A program made the translations under genes and the position numbers. 64,000 bases of DNA from Turritopsis dohrnii (Eukaryota > Cnidaria > Hydrozoa > Anthoathecata > Oceaniidae). Shown here piece by piece: positions 20,539 through 32,864 of the stretch. The notes under the pieces are model-generated. The model searched no databases, was not told the origin of the DNA, and saw only the letters and a list, made by a program, of their open reading frames with translations. The DNA lies in NCBI GenBank assembly GCA_027922465.2, contig BQMF02000026.1, positions 310,001-374,000 on the forward strand. The letters run 5' to 3'. Position 1 is the first letter of the stretch. Each line of letters starts with the position of its first letter.

Positions 20539-22443
20539 TGTTTATAAAATGTTTTGTTGATTTTTTTATTTGGTGCCAGCACTTTTATTGAATTTTTTTA
20601 CTGACTATGATGAAGTTTTGACGCTAAAGTTTGTTGATGCCGTTAAGCTTTGGTTAGTTCTCAATATCGCATTTAATTTCTCTAACAACTTCAGACGATG
20701 TAAACAATGTATGTAACGATGGAAACAGTCTACAAAATATGTTTAGATAAGTGAGCATTTGGTCACGTGATGCCTCGTTCTTCCAAACTCTGTTACAGGC
20801 ATTTTCATCAAAAAGTTTCCTCTTGAAATTCCTGGATAAACATGTTGTCGGTAGTTTTGCGTTTCTCCACAGGCGAGCGCTAACAGATGCTTAACGGTGT
20901 ATCCTCTTTCCCCGCATTAAAGCCCTCTTTAAATTTAAACACGCAGGTTTGAACATGAACTTTGAAGAACAAAATTTAGTGTTGTGTTTACATGAAGATG
21001 AAAGTGTAGTGTGGTGAAACAAGCTGTTTATTTGTATGAGAAACATCCTGCAAATGATTTTTCTTGGTTCATTTCGGCACGATCTTTCTATTTTATTTAT
21101 AACCCATGAGCTTATACGGTGGATCGGGGCATTCGTTTCTGACGGTTGTTTATTTATTTGCACAGTGTGAATAGGGTTTTACCGGAATACATTCTGCCTT
21201 TTCAATGAGATTGTTATTCTTTAATTCCATCAGTTCAGTGACGACAGAGATCTAGACCGGCATATATTGAGTTTCGGAAAAGCAAGCGTAAATCAATCAT
21301 GAAGATGCTAACCTCCTCCTCAGCAGAGGTCGACTTTCACACTATGAATGCCACGGTTTTGTTAAATGACATAGGGTTAGTGTAAGGTTAAAACCTGTCT
21401 CTTTTTTTTAGAACTTGAGTTTGAGATAGCACTGCTTCGAGATTTATAGCGGCTTGTAAATGCTGACGGGACCAAGGTTTGTGTTCGTGCTAACGAGAGT
21501 AATTCGAACAAGTTCGTACATCCAGCCTAATCAATTTCGAAATCATCTCGGAAATTTTATAATACGATAAATGTAATTCGAACAACTGTTTTGGTTTCCT
21601 GCTGAAAGTTCGGATGAAACCTCTCTTCGCTAGCAATCTATTTTGTTCCTTTTGAACATGTCGTTGTTAATGTCGCCATATCGCAGTTACTTTAGCTCCC
21701 TATTGTAAGCCGATGAAAGAACTTTTGGGTCGCATAGAAATTGTGTGCTCGACAGTTTTACGACCGCTGACAACCACTCAGACGACATCGGTGACTGGAA
21801 ACTGACCTTTGAAATGCGCATGTGTGTAAAATTTGCGTATGGAGGATGAACTAGGCGTAACAAACTTCATATCTGCACGAAGGCCTTCAGACGAAATTTT
21901 AACGGTTTTGTTGAAAAAGCATGTTTCGGCTTGGTCCGGGTTCAAACCCCGCGGGTGTTGAAAAAGTCACGACTCCTGGAGGTACTGCAACTAGCTCGAC
22001 TCCCTGGTGTATTTCGGGGAAAACGGGGCTAGTCGGGGAGATTAACGCTATGATGAACATCCGGAATATGTAGCCCCACTCCTTGTAGTGGCTTCGGCCT
22101 TGAGTGGGGCGAGTGATTAAAAAAACAAAAAAAAACATAACAAACAAAGGAGAGATTAACAATACAAGGGAGATATAAGAAACACTAACAAAAGCCTATA
22201 CATATTGAACTACTCACTAAATTAACCCAATCGAAAAATTCCAATAAAACAATATAATTTAAGATAAATACACATTTATAATTTGGCATGTAATTATTGA
22301 TTACTGAGGCGTCTCTGTATTTTTAAATAGGGCACAAACGTGTAGCCTCGTTTCCAAGTTCCGATGAAATCGAAATCATTTGAGTTGAAATACAAGTGAA
22401 CATGGAATTACAGGTGATTCTAAACAAACGTATAACTCTTCAT
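20539..22443. other. Intergenic between convergent PRDX4 and MCMDC2
   Basis: The 3' UTRs of two convergent genes should end here. Apart from the structured repeat at 21915-22125, no gene or clear repeat was recognised. Confidence 0.6.
21915..22125. repeat. Possible SINE-like element with B-box-like word
   Basis: Contains GGGTTCAAACCCCG (near a Pol III B box) at about 21950 and a stem 'agccccactcc...gagtggggc' at about 22071-22110, within GC-rich text that stands out from its AT-rich surroundings. No A box or tail was convincing. Confidence 0.35.
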
Positions 22444-25400
22444 CTATTCTTCTGGTTTGCGCAAATCATCAAGTGTATGTGGATAATATGTAGAACAGTA
22501 TTGCAGAAGATGATATTTCAATCGATACATGCGGCTGTCATGCTAAATGAATGGATGACTTATTAATTTCAACATTACATTAAACGCTGAAGGTTTGTTC
22601 TCTGTGACATCCCATCATAAAACCCCAACTATGTAATTAAGATTTGGTAAATATGACGACCTGGCTGAGGACTAAAAGAAGCTTAATTTCTTCTATATGA
22701 ACGTTTACCACAGTAAATATTTAAAACAGAAAAGGAAAAGTCTATCAAGAATAGGTAAAAACAAAATGACTTGCAAATGAAGGAGAACTCCAAAATTTCA
22801 AGATAACCCGTACGTACCTCAGGGCCAATATGACGCACCATCTCTTTACTGTCCAAACTAACTACCGGGATAACTCCTACTATTGAATCTCCTGAAATAT
22901 TTTAACAATGCCCAATGGTAACTATACCCACGTGTAAATAGAGCTTTAAAATTAGGTTTACCGAATCGTAAGGCCACGAGTTGTTCAAAGATGTAGACAG
23001 CAGCTACTGCATCGTTGACTAACACCTGAACAAAAGAACACATGACACCTTGACAACAAAAGAACGCCATCTTAAAAAACATTTTACGGGAAGAAAAAAC
23101 GTTCGAAATAATTGACGAAAATTCGATTCACCTCACCCGTTTGTGAAGCATTAATTTCGCATGCGCAGCAGCGAGTGAAAACCTAAAAACAAACTGAAAG
23201 TGCGAAAAATCGAAAAAAAAAGTAATAAAAGTAGTCAAGGAAACGCTTACATTGTTTTCAAAGCATTATGGGAAATGAAATTCGCATTAACTCTTCTACT
23301 AACAGCATAGAAAGTTTTTAACAGTTTGTAAGCTTCTACCGACATTTCTACTCGATGACTTTTCACACGGCTTACAAACTATAATACAAACATAGATAAA
23401 TGGAAGAATACTTTCGTAAGAAGAATCAAACTGAAGGAAAGATCGAAATAATGAATTTCGGATTTACAAAGTATCTCATTCGTACTAATTTTTGATAATT
23501 TTGCTGTGGGAATAATACATAACGCTTTTGAGCATTCCAAAAATATAACTACAAACAATATAACTACAAACTGAATTCTAAAAAAAAAATACAGTGTCAT
23601 ATATCACATTTGCTTGAAGGCGGCCAGAAGAAAATGCAGACACTGTATTTGCTTTAGTTGATATGGACATAATTTATATTTACAAGCATAATGGAAATAG
23701 ACAAGAAATTTGAGTTGAAAGATTGGAGTGACTCAAAGTCTAGAAATTTCCGTTGAGAACTTTCGATGCTAGTTTTCGGTTCGAGTTCTTGTCTGTATAA
23801 CTCCACTCCCTCTGCTGTGATGTTGTTGGTAAGTATAACTACACTCTCTCTGCTGTGATGTTGATGGTAAGTATAACTCCACTCCCTCTACTGTGATGTT
23901 GATGGTAAGTATAACTCCACTCCCTCTACTGTGATGTTGATGGTAAGTATAACTCCACTCCCTCTACTGTGATGTTGTTGGTAAGTATAACTCCACTCTC
24001 TCTGCTGTGATGTTGATGGTAAGTATAACTCCACTCTCTCTGCTGTGATGTTGTTGGTAAGTATAACTCCACTCCCTCTACTGTGATGTTGATGGTAAGT
24101 ATAACTACACTCTCTCTGCTGTGATGTTGATGGTAAGTATAACTCCACTCCCTCTGCTGTGATGTTGATGGTAAGTATAACTCCACTCCCTCTACTGTGA
24201 TGTTGATGGTAAGTATAACTCCACTCCCTCTACTGTGATGTTGTTGGTAAGTATAACTCCACTCTCTCTGCTGTGATGTTGATGGTAAGTATAACTCCAC
24301 TCTCTCTACTGTGATGTTGTTGGTAAGTATAACTCCACTCTCTCTGCTGTGATGTTGATGGTAAGTATAACTCCACTCTCTCTGCTGTGATGTTGATGGT
24401 AAGTATAACTCCACTCTCTCTGCTGTGATGTTGTTGGTAAGTATAACTCCACTCCCTCTGCTGTGATGTTGTTGGTAAGTATAACTCCACTCCCTCTACT
24501 GTGATGTTGATGGTAAGTATAACTCCACTCTCTCTGCTGTGATGTTGATGGTAAGTATAACTCCACTCTCTCTGCTGTGATGTTGTTGGTAAGTATAACT
24601 CCACTCCCTCTACTGTGATGTTGATGGTAAGTATAACTCCACTCTCTCTGCTGTGATGTTGTTGGTAAGTATAACTCCACTCCCTCTACTGTGATGTTGA
24701 TGGTAAGTATAACTCCACTCTCTCTGCTGTGATGTTGATGGCAGCCAATGAAATGAACAACATATTTTGAAAACTTTATATCTTTAATTCTCAAACATTT
24801 TCAACGAACTTCACATACGATTTACACTATATGCTCCTATTTTAAACAAGAAAATGACCAAGTTCGGATTAAGACGCTTTTTTTTTGTGTAGATTTAGTA
24901 ATCGCACAAAATACACCTACTTCTTCCATATCTTTCAAAGGTATAAATCCTTATCGCACAAAATACACCTACTTCTTCCATATCTTTCAAAGGTATAAAT
25001 CCCTATCGCACAAAATACACCTACTTCTTCCATATCCTTCAAAGGTATAAATCCATCGATTGAATGTTTGCGAAGTGAACGTTCTATAGTGTGTGACGTA
25101 ATCACCTCATCCATCTCAATGTCCGACCGTTTTGTGTTTCGACGAGAAACATACAAATGAAATTGACTATGCAAGAAAAAAATTAAAAGAAAAATTGATG
25201 GCAAACAAACTGTATTAGATGCAAAAAAGCGACATTTTTGCCTTCTCACTTGCATTTTTACATGAGTTAAAAAAACATCTGATTAACGGAAAGAAATTGA
25301 CATCATACCTAGAAAGTGCTGATGATATTGATGATGTATCCTAAAAGAGTCGTGGGTGTCATGTTTAATATTATCCATTTTATGCAGTCTGTATTTCTAC

Positions 25401-28400
25401 ATCCCCAAAATATATGGCATGTCACTTGAATATTGATTGGTCTACAGGTGCATTGCTATTCTCTGATGATCTCTATTGATCGCATATAGCCTCTGACGTT
25501 GATCAGATGCCAGCACAGGGATTTTTCCAAGCACTTTTTGGTAGAGAAGATTGAGTTATACAGGCCAGTTCGGAGTCTAGTGGAGTCCTAGGTGGGCAAA
25601 CCCCACGGAAGCTCCGCAATTTTAGTGATTTCGATTTCCACAAACAGGCCTTGCCACGAGAGGCGTGAGATTGCACAAGCCCACACACGTGCAGGACGTC
25701 TTAGACGTGTGGTCAATCGCACTTGTGGATTGGTATGAGTGTTCCTCATGCTACTATACTAAGGTGGTTGTTTTGTTCAAAATTGAATATAAACTGTTCA
25801 GAGTTATTTCTTTGTGAAAATTTTGGTTAAGCTTCTGTGTTGTTTACTCTCTTTAAACATGTTTTTTAAATACTACGCATTAAAGAGTTAAAAAACGTTT
25901 AATTGACAATGAATGATTGAGTTTCTAAACTCAATTCAAGTGGAGTTTCAACTACCGGTAAACGGTAGTTGGAAAGTGCTTGGAAAAATCCCTGCAGCAA
26001 ATTAGTAATATCAAAGTAAAGTACATGCAAAAATGGTCTTGCAAAAATGGTCTATTCTTAAATGTAAAGGAAAAAATGAAGAAGACCTGGAAATGAATGA
26101 ATGAATGTTCCGTGTTGTAAAAACTTGCAGTTATTACATCAACATTGTGCACACATACATAACTTACGTACCTTTCCATGTATCGACGGGTTTTCCAGTT
26201 CAAAACAGCTCCACACTGTTCCTTTAAATGGCAAGAAGAATTTCCGTTGCTGAAGTTCTTCGTGTTGTTTGGAAGGTATATCTACAGTCACTGTCCCATC
26301 TTCAAAAGCTGGAAAAAAAAAACAACCACTACACTATAATCTTACTTAAGGCAACCACGATCCATTGTTGAAGATGTACTCACATTTCTGTAATTTTTGC
26401 AACATTGACTTCTTCAATGATAGTAAGTTTGGAATAACGCATAAACTGTTTGATGAAATTGGTAGGCAACCACCTAAAGGAAACGTTCAAACACAAGAAA
26501 AGTATAAGTGCATTCTTGCATACAACATAAAAATTGAACAGCCACAGATTACAACATGTAAACACAAACGCGTATCTGTAAAACCCCTTACCATCAACAA
26601 ATATACGGTTTGCATGCTCGCTGACCGATCCGAATAACTGCATACCAATACGATGAACAATAGAAAATTCACTGAAACACGCAGCACCGTACATGAGTTT
26701 CTGGCATAACAACACCTCATTATCTTCAATCAAAATGTTCAATTGATTGCTTGTGGTGTGCTGCTCCTCAATATTTAACCGTGACGTATCTCCTTCCATG
26801 ACAAGACTCATCAGCAACAAAGTCTTGTAAAACTGGTAAACTCCACAGGGAATAACATCGGCTATAAAGTGAAAACAACATCAAAGTCTAGTGGCTGTAC
26901 ATACACACATACAAACGACTACACCCATTCAACAAGTACAAAGTAAGCAGAAAGGAAACGGTGAAGTAAACATACCTAAAAAGCAGTAGGTAACGCTTGA
27001 GACAAAACTCCATGGAGATTCCCTTCTATCTAATAGGCAAATCACAAATCACAAAATTACAAATTACAAAATTACAAATTACAAAATAAACAAAGAACAG
27101 AGTTGAATAGATGAAGTTTGAAGAAAAGGTGACATTCAGTGATAATAAACATTAACCTTTCCTAATCTTGCAAAACTAACAAAGGAAATTCTATTATTTG
27201 CAAGTGACATCGACTTAAAAAAAAAATTCTGATTTAACTGATTTTATTTTGCAATTCAGGAAATTAAAAAAACGACATGTTACCAATGATCATGTCAGAT
27301 GAGGGCATTTTCAAGCTATATGGACTCTAAGTTACATCTTTATATCACTATCGTATAATCAAAAACGTTATCGTAAAAACAATGGAGAATAAACTAGCAC
27401 GTAAAGACATGCGCTTCTGAGATCCCTAATGAAACAAATATCCTTAATATTTTCCTATTTTATTTTCCTGATTTTAATTCTGTTTTACAACGATTAGTTG
27501 ATCAGTCAGAACTTACAACTGTGATGTATCACAAGTAAAACGACTTTCCAAATGAATAATAACTATTTAAGTTTAACCCTGTAAAAAACTATGAATTAAA
27601 AAAGATCAAACTTGATCTAATATATCTTATATATCTCAATCACTAGACTTTAGACCTGGTATTACAAACTTAAGTTGATCTATCCAAGATCAACGATTAA
27701 TTAGTTTTACATACGTAGTTCACAAAGTATCCTTCGTTCAGATTTAAAGCTTAAAACGTGATTGAAGCTACAAGCAGACTGATCAATTTTTCCTTAGAAG
27801 ATGAAGCCATTTGTTTTTCAATCAAACTCTTTAAGAAGTTTGCAATACCTTCATACAACACGCATAGCGAATCTGGAAGTAACTTTTCAAAATGTTTTAG
27901 ATTGTTTATCAGTGGTATGTCCTATAAAAACAACGTTTCTATCAATCTTTCATATCAGTCATGTTATGCAGGAATCATTTGATGAAAATCCTGCCACAGC
28001 ATTACCTTTTCAACAGTGACTACTTGAAAAACGTTGACGTTATCTTCATGTTTCATGATTCCTGTGAACCAGTAACAGCCACCAACGAACACATCATTAC
28101 ACAAATCATCTTAAAAAGTAAAAGGGAATGATTGAATGAATGAAGAATGAATAAAATGCTCAGTTAACAAACCTACAAATACAACCCTTTCGAATGACTT
28201 GAAGTTCGAATGACTTGAAGTTCGAATGACTTGAAGTTCGAATGACTTGAAGTTCGAACAAATGAAAAAGCTGAATTCCTTACTACATCTGTCATCACTT
28301 CCTTACTACATCTGTCATCACCTCCTTACTACATCTGTTATCACTTCCTTACTACATCTGTTATCACTTCCTTACTACATCTGTCATCACCTCCTTACTA

Positions 28401-30909
28401 CATCTGTCATCACTTCCTTACTACATCTGTCATCACTTCCTTACTACATCTGTCATCACCTCCTTACTACATCTGTCATCACTTCCTTACTACATCTGTC
28501 ATCACTTCCTTACTACATCTGTCATCACTTCCTTACTACATCTGTCATCACTTCCTTACTACATCTGTCATCACTTCCTTACTACATCTGTTATCACTTC
28601 CTTACTACATCTGTCATCACCTCCTTACTACATCTGTCATCACCTCCTTACTACATCTGTTATCACTTCCTTACTACATCTGTCATCACTTCCTTACTAC
28701 ATCTGTCATCACCTCCTTACTACATCTGTCATCACCTCCTTACTACATCTGTCATCACTTCCTTACTACATCTGTCATCACTTCCTTACTACATCTGTCA
28801 TCACTTCCTTACTACATCTGTCATCACTTCCTTAATACATCTGTCATCACCTCCTTACTACATCTGTCATCACTTCCTTACTACATCTGTCATCACTTCC
28901 TTACTACATCTGTCATCACTTCCTTACTACATCAACATTTTTTATTACTTCACTTATAACATGATTTGAAATACCTTTACTAACATACAAATATACCCAA
29001 ATACAGCATTGTCATCAACATAATAATTATCCAGTTCAAACTTTAGGAAAAGTCAAAAAAAAATATATTCGAAATTCGCTACATCAAGAGATAAATTTCA
29101 GCACCTTGTAACATCATTTGGATAGATTTAGCACAATGAGTGTTGGAAAAATTAATAGCTTGTAGATTTTTTGTTGCATCTTTCGTAACAACAGAATAAT
29201 ATCTACATTCTAAAAAAAGTTAAAATCACTGCTTCAACCACATTTTTCAAATTATAATAAAGCAGCCATATGCAACTCATAGAAAACTGTTAAGAAAAAA
29301 AAGTAGAACTCCAGAAATATTAGAACATTTTAAGTTATCAAGGATTGGAACTGTCAAATTTTACTGATAAAGCACAAGCACACATCTCATAATGACGTTG
29401 AGTGTCATTACTTTACAAATCTTATCCAAACAATAAGCATTGAACAAAACAAACACTGAGAGGAATATTTGAGCTTACCACCGACCATTCTCTTTGAAAT
29501 GTCCTCAGTGAAATACGAGCCACAATTATCACACTGGAAATCACTTCTGTTGGTACAAAGACAAATGATGTCAGTAATTATGCAGTTGGAACACTTGATG
29601 AGAACAACTATTATTAGTACATACCGAACAACGTCTGATTCTGACAAACCAAGTGCAGTTGTCACGAAAAAACAACTTTCGGACCATGCACAATTCTTGG
29701 TTGAACACAAATACTTTGCACTTTGCCTATCATTAAAAATAATGCAAGTACATTAAAGACAGTGATTGGAAATATGCACCATCATTTCCTCATCACTTTG
29801 AAAAACTTACGTGTAAGGAATAACTGAAGACATTCCAACAACCAATCCTCTTACTTGAAACAGGGGACCATGTTGTTTCTTCATCTTTAACAAATCCTGT
29901 GACGATTCCACAATATTTCTAACACAAATACCAAAGTTTGCCAGTCACTATAGTATCAGTGATTTCACGAGAAAATGCAATGATAGCTTACTCATATGTA
30001 ACAGGAACATTTGTAAAGGATGGTTTGATGATGAGTTCATCCATTGAGTTGAGAATGACAATTGCTTCGCTTTGCAATAGATCAAAACAAACCTAACAAA
30101 ACAAATCAACTAATAAGAAAGGTTGGCTACTTGATGATCATGCCTTTACGAAAGAGGAGTTGATGTAAATGACATTTTCCAATGTATTCTGTGAAATCAA
30201 ATTTTTTTTTAAAGTTTTCAGATTCTGTTTTAAAATAAACCAGACTGACCTTCTTCAATAAATGTGTGAATGCTTGGACATCGGTCATCAACAAATTTCC
30301 AAGGCAGACTATAAGAAGTTGTGAAACGTTTAGCTTATGATTTCTTCTAAAGTCATTCATAGTATTCTACCCCTGAAAGTTTCTAACTCTAAATGCATCA
30401 GATTTTCAACAAAAACCCCAATAAATTTTACGAATTGTGTTGGCTAACAAAGGGAACTGTTTACCATTATAGTCAATCAACTGCTGAACATCGACTTCTA
30501 ACTTGAAGTAGTGAACAGGTTGCAACTAAAATAAAAACAGTCAAAATAGATATTGAGGAACTTTCGAAAGCAGTATCTGAACCAGGTATAATGTCATATC
30601 TAGCATCAAAATGTATTTGAAAATGAATTTAACTTCCAACCTTCAAACGATTTATGTTGCTGTTGATTTATTATGAGTTTTTAAGGGAATTTAATTTATG
30701 ATTCTTATGTTAATTACACATAAACAATATAGGTAACTATAATTCTTTTGCTCAAATTCAAGCTGTTACAACTTACACCATTGTCAATAGACACTGACTG
30801 TTTTCGAAGTGTATCCTCAAGATTGACACGATGAGCCCAAGTTGACAGTGATTCATTTAGATCATTATTAACATTAACAAATCTGTCACAAGTATATGTA
30901 GCATGCAAA
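22444..30909 (-). CDS. MCMDC2: MCMDC2, MCM-domain protein of meiotic recombination, about 20 exons
   Basis: MCMDC2 is a divergent MCM relative needed for meiotic recombination in mammals. Exons 5'-3': 30909-30777, 30525-30465, 30308-30250, 30092-29992, 29918-29811, 29726-29625, 29546-29479, 29209-29105, 28109-28006, 27921-27849, 27029-26976, 26861-26592, 26308-26172, 25340-25309 (provisional), 25166-25025, 23378-23251, 23182-23137, 23025-22962, 22891-22818, 22542-22444 (TAG 22446-22444). Phases agree throughout, giving about 650 residues against 681 in human. A C4 zinc-binding pair (LCSTKNC; FQCDNCG) sits where human has it. Family-like blocks include LLLMSLV, FVDAFEDGTVTVDIP and, at the C-terminus, AAAHAKLMLHKR with AVAAVYIFEQLVALRFG. 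No Walker A GKS/T was seen, as in MCMDC2. The first roughly 25 codons were not located. The 25340-25309 exon has a second phase-compatible donor that would end it at 25288. Confidence 0.9.
23795..24740. repeat. 38 bp minisatellite, about 25 copies
   Basis: Unit gtaagtataactccactc plus 20 more bases, with variants only at a few sites (ctc/ccc, tgc/tac, gatg/gttg). It lies in an MCMDC2 intron. Long minus-strand ORFs across it are artefacts of a 38 bp period lacking stops. On the plus strand each unit carries a consensus 5' splice site (G/GTAAGTAT). Confidence 0.95.
24901..25056 (-). repeat. 52 bp tandem triplication across an MCMDC2 exon-intron junction
   Basis: Three near-identical units start at 24901, 24953 and 25005. 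Read on the minus strand, each holds the last coding bases (FIPLK-MEE) and the donor GTAGGTGT. The copy nearest the exon (donor 25024-25019) keeps the frame to the next exon; the other two lie in the intron. Confidence 0.9.
28189..28258. repeat. 16 bp tandem repeat, about 4 copies
   Basis: Unit ttcgaatgacttgaag. Directly adjacent to the 23 bp array, in an MCMDC2 intron. Confidence 0.9.
28275..28935. repeat. 23 bp minisatellite, about 29 copies
   Basis: Unit ttccttactacatctgtcat plus cac, with c/t variants. The 240-codon plus-strand ORF over it (repeating YYICHHLLTTSVITSLLHL) is a by-product of the period, not a protein. Confidence 0.95.
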
Positions 30910-31254
30910 CTAAACAAAATAGAGATCATTTAGACATTTAAAAAACAAATTTAATATGAAATGAAGTTGTACCAGCAGGGGCTTATACAAGATATATACA
31001 GGCTTTCGATTTGGGATGCAGTAGCTACCCAATTGAGCAAAAATCAAGGTGAGGGTCTGTTAACAAAAATTTTCAGCATAATTTTAGTTTCTTAACTCAT
31101 ACACAGAACAAAACATATTGAAAACATTAATCTTTATGTTTCTTTTTTCGCATTACAAAGAGTTGAAAAAAATTGATAAATATGCCTATACATTGTTGTT
31201 TATGGAGATGGAAATTCTAAATATCTGATTAACAAAACAACACCTAGTATTACA

Positions 31255-31866
31255 TTAGAGGAAGCATGATTCATTTGAGAGCAAACAAACCAATGAGAAA
31301 TACGATTCAATATTTTCGAAATCTCTTGATTTTTCTTTCTCTTTCTTTTTAATTTGGGAGCCTGTTATATCTTGATGTAATATGACTGGATAGCGGAATT
31401 CAAGACTAGTCCAGAGAGAAGAATAATATAACAAATAGGAAATAAATATGGGGAACCTTGATTTTACTTGATTGTTTTTGACGTAAGGGGAATATACTTC
31501 TTCCTTTATCTGTATGTATGGCCTTTTTCCATCATGCTGTTGAGAAAATGTTGGAAGAATTTCAGAAGCTTGAACAATAGGTAATTCCTTGATATTTTCT
31601 TGAGTGTTGAAAACTGCATTTTCACCAGCAAAGTGTTGTAGTTTCAAATCATGGTTTGATGTTGAATTCACAACTTTTCGATATGGCTTCTTTTTCACTG
31701 TATATAGCTGTCTACACACTCTATCATCCAATGACGAAACCTTTTCACGTGTGCCATTAATTTCTGGACTATAAAATCCTGTATTATACATCAAAGTCTG
31801 CTTTTCGACAAAACTTTCTTCTGGACTAAAGAAACTAAAGCTGATTTCATCATCGCTAACGTTCAT
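31255..31866 (-). CDS. Hypothetical protein ORF upstream of MCMDC2
   Basis: 203 codons from ATG 31866 (MNVSDDEISFSFFSPEESF). The N-terminus is acidic, with SFFSPEESF and YSPEIN; a basic patch KKKPYRK follows; the tail is KE-rich. No known domain is recognised. It lies 345 bp upstream of the first MCMDC2 exon found, on the same strand. It may be the 5' part of that gene, leaving by a donor such as the one after KNNQ near 31465, or a separate gene. Neither donor I considered gives clean evidence. Base composition and residue use look coding up to about residue 145 and less so after. Confidence 0.45.
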   Translation of the reverse strand: MNVSDDEISFSFFSPEESFVEKQTLMYNTGFYSPEINGTREKVSSLDDRVCRQLYTVKKKPYRKVVNSTSNHDLKLQHFAGENAVFNTQENIKELPIVQASEILPTFSQQHDGKRPYIQIKEEVYSPYVKNNQVKSRFPIFISYLLYYSSLWTSLEFRYPVILHQDITGSQIKKKEKEKSRDFENIESYFSLVCLLSNESCFL

Positions 31867-31909
31867 TGTAACTCATTAAATTAACTTTTCACTTGACTTT
31901 GCACTCTTA

Positions 31910-32860
31910 TCTCCTAAACTGGAAATCATAAATTGCATATAGAAATGTATAAAAACAACATGCATGTTTTAAAACAACATATATTTTAGATTCTTCAGTG
32001 AAGGTCATATATATCTTCAATTGTTGAAAGGTATATACATCAAAGTAATAGAATATTTGATGGCTTAAAAATTGTAAAGGACTAGCAAGGACCAAAAACA
32101 CAACTATTAAACAACCAATAACACAAAGACAATTCACTTTCTGTTTATAAGTGCATTTCGAACATTTTTAAAAATGATTATAAACATTTTTGACACTGTT
32201 CATATCAAAATACCCCTTATGTCACTCCAGTCAAAGAAAGTTGATTGAGAACATCTCCAACGCAACAAAGTTGATATAAAAAACCTCCTTATTTTTTGTG
32301 GCAACTTAAGACCTCTTTTACATAATTTGAAATTTATATAAAAATAATTCAAGTACAGGTGTAACACAGGATTTGAGGTTAAGATATTACGAAGTTTTAA
32401 AACATGTGGATAGCTGTCATTATGAAGATTATTGTCGAAATAGACAACATACAATAGAAAAAACTTATTCACTAACTTAAGGGAAGAAATTTTTGCAGGA
32501 ATTTACTTTTGTGGTTGATCAAAAAATCTTTTTTGTGGAATCTAAATTCGCAGATGGTAAAATTTATCAATTTTTGTGGGAATTTAATACTTATTACATA
32601 CTATTGAGTGCAGGTATTATTTCAAAGCAGGAAAGATATATTGTAAAAACCTTAAGGAAACCATGAATCCTCTACTGTACTAGACAAAACATATACCCAA
32701 TACAAAAAATCAATGATTTTGTTTAAAGTATAGAAGTACAAAAAAATACTGAGGTTTAATTTTCTAATTTCGTGAATTTAATTTCGCGGATAGCCAATTT
32801 TAAAAACTTTCCCGCAAAACTTTCTTCCCTTATATATTTTTACATTAGACAAATAATTCA
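31910..32860. other. Intergenic spacer containing a decayed MITE
   Basis: About 32478-32830 has inverted ends (aagggaagaaatttttgc against gcaaaactttcttccctt) and 'tttgtgg' / 'tttcgcgg' words related to those at 12510-12920. No coding region is recognised. Confidence 0.5.
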
Positions 32861-32864
32861 AGAA

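Noticed and set aside
23888..24794. Overlapping minus-strand ORFs of up to 162 codons (ELYLPSTSQQREWSYTYHQ repeats)
   Set aside because: They follow the 38 bp minisatellite in all frames; the repeat simply lacks stops on that strand.
26365..26820. Plus-strand ORF antisense to MCMDC2, and minus-strand extension past the donor at 26591
   Set aside because: The plus ORF is a shadow. The minus ORF beyond 26592 is intron; the donor GTAAGG and the next exon's phase fit MCMDC2.
23795..28935. CRISPR-like regular arrays
   Set aside because: Units are head-to-tail with no spacers, in a eukaryotic intron; they are minisatellites.
28247..28969. 240-codon plus-strand ORF of YYICHHLLTTS repeats
   Set aside because: Product of the stop-free 23 bp tandem repeat, inside an MCMDC2 intron.
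29469..29756. Plus-strand 95-codon ORF
   Set aside because: Antisense shadow of two MCMDC2 exons.
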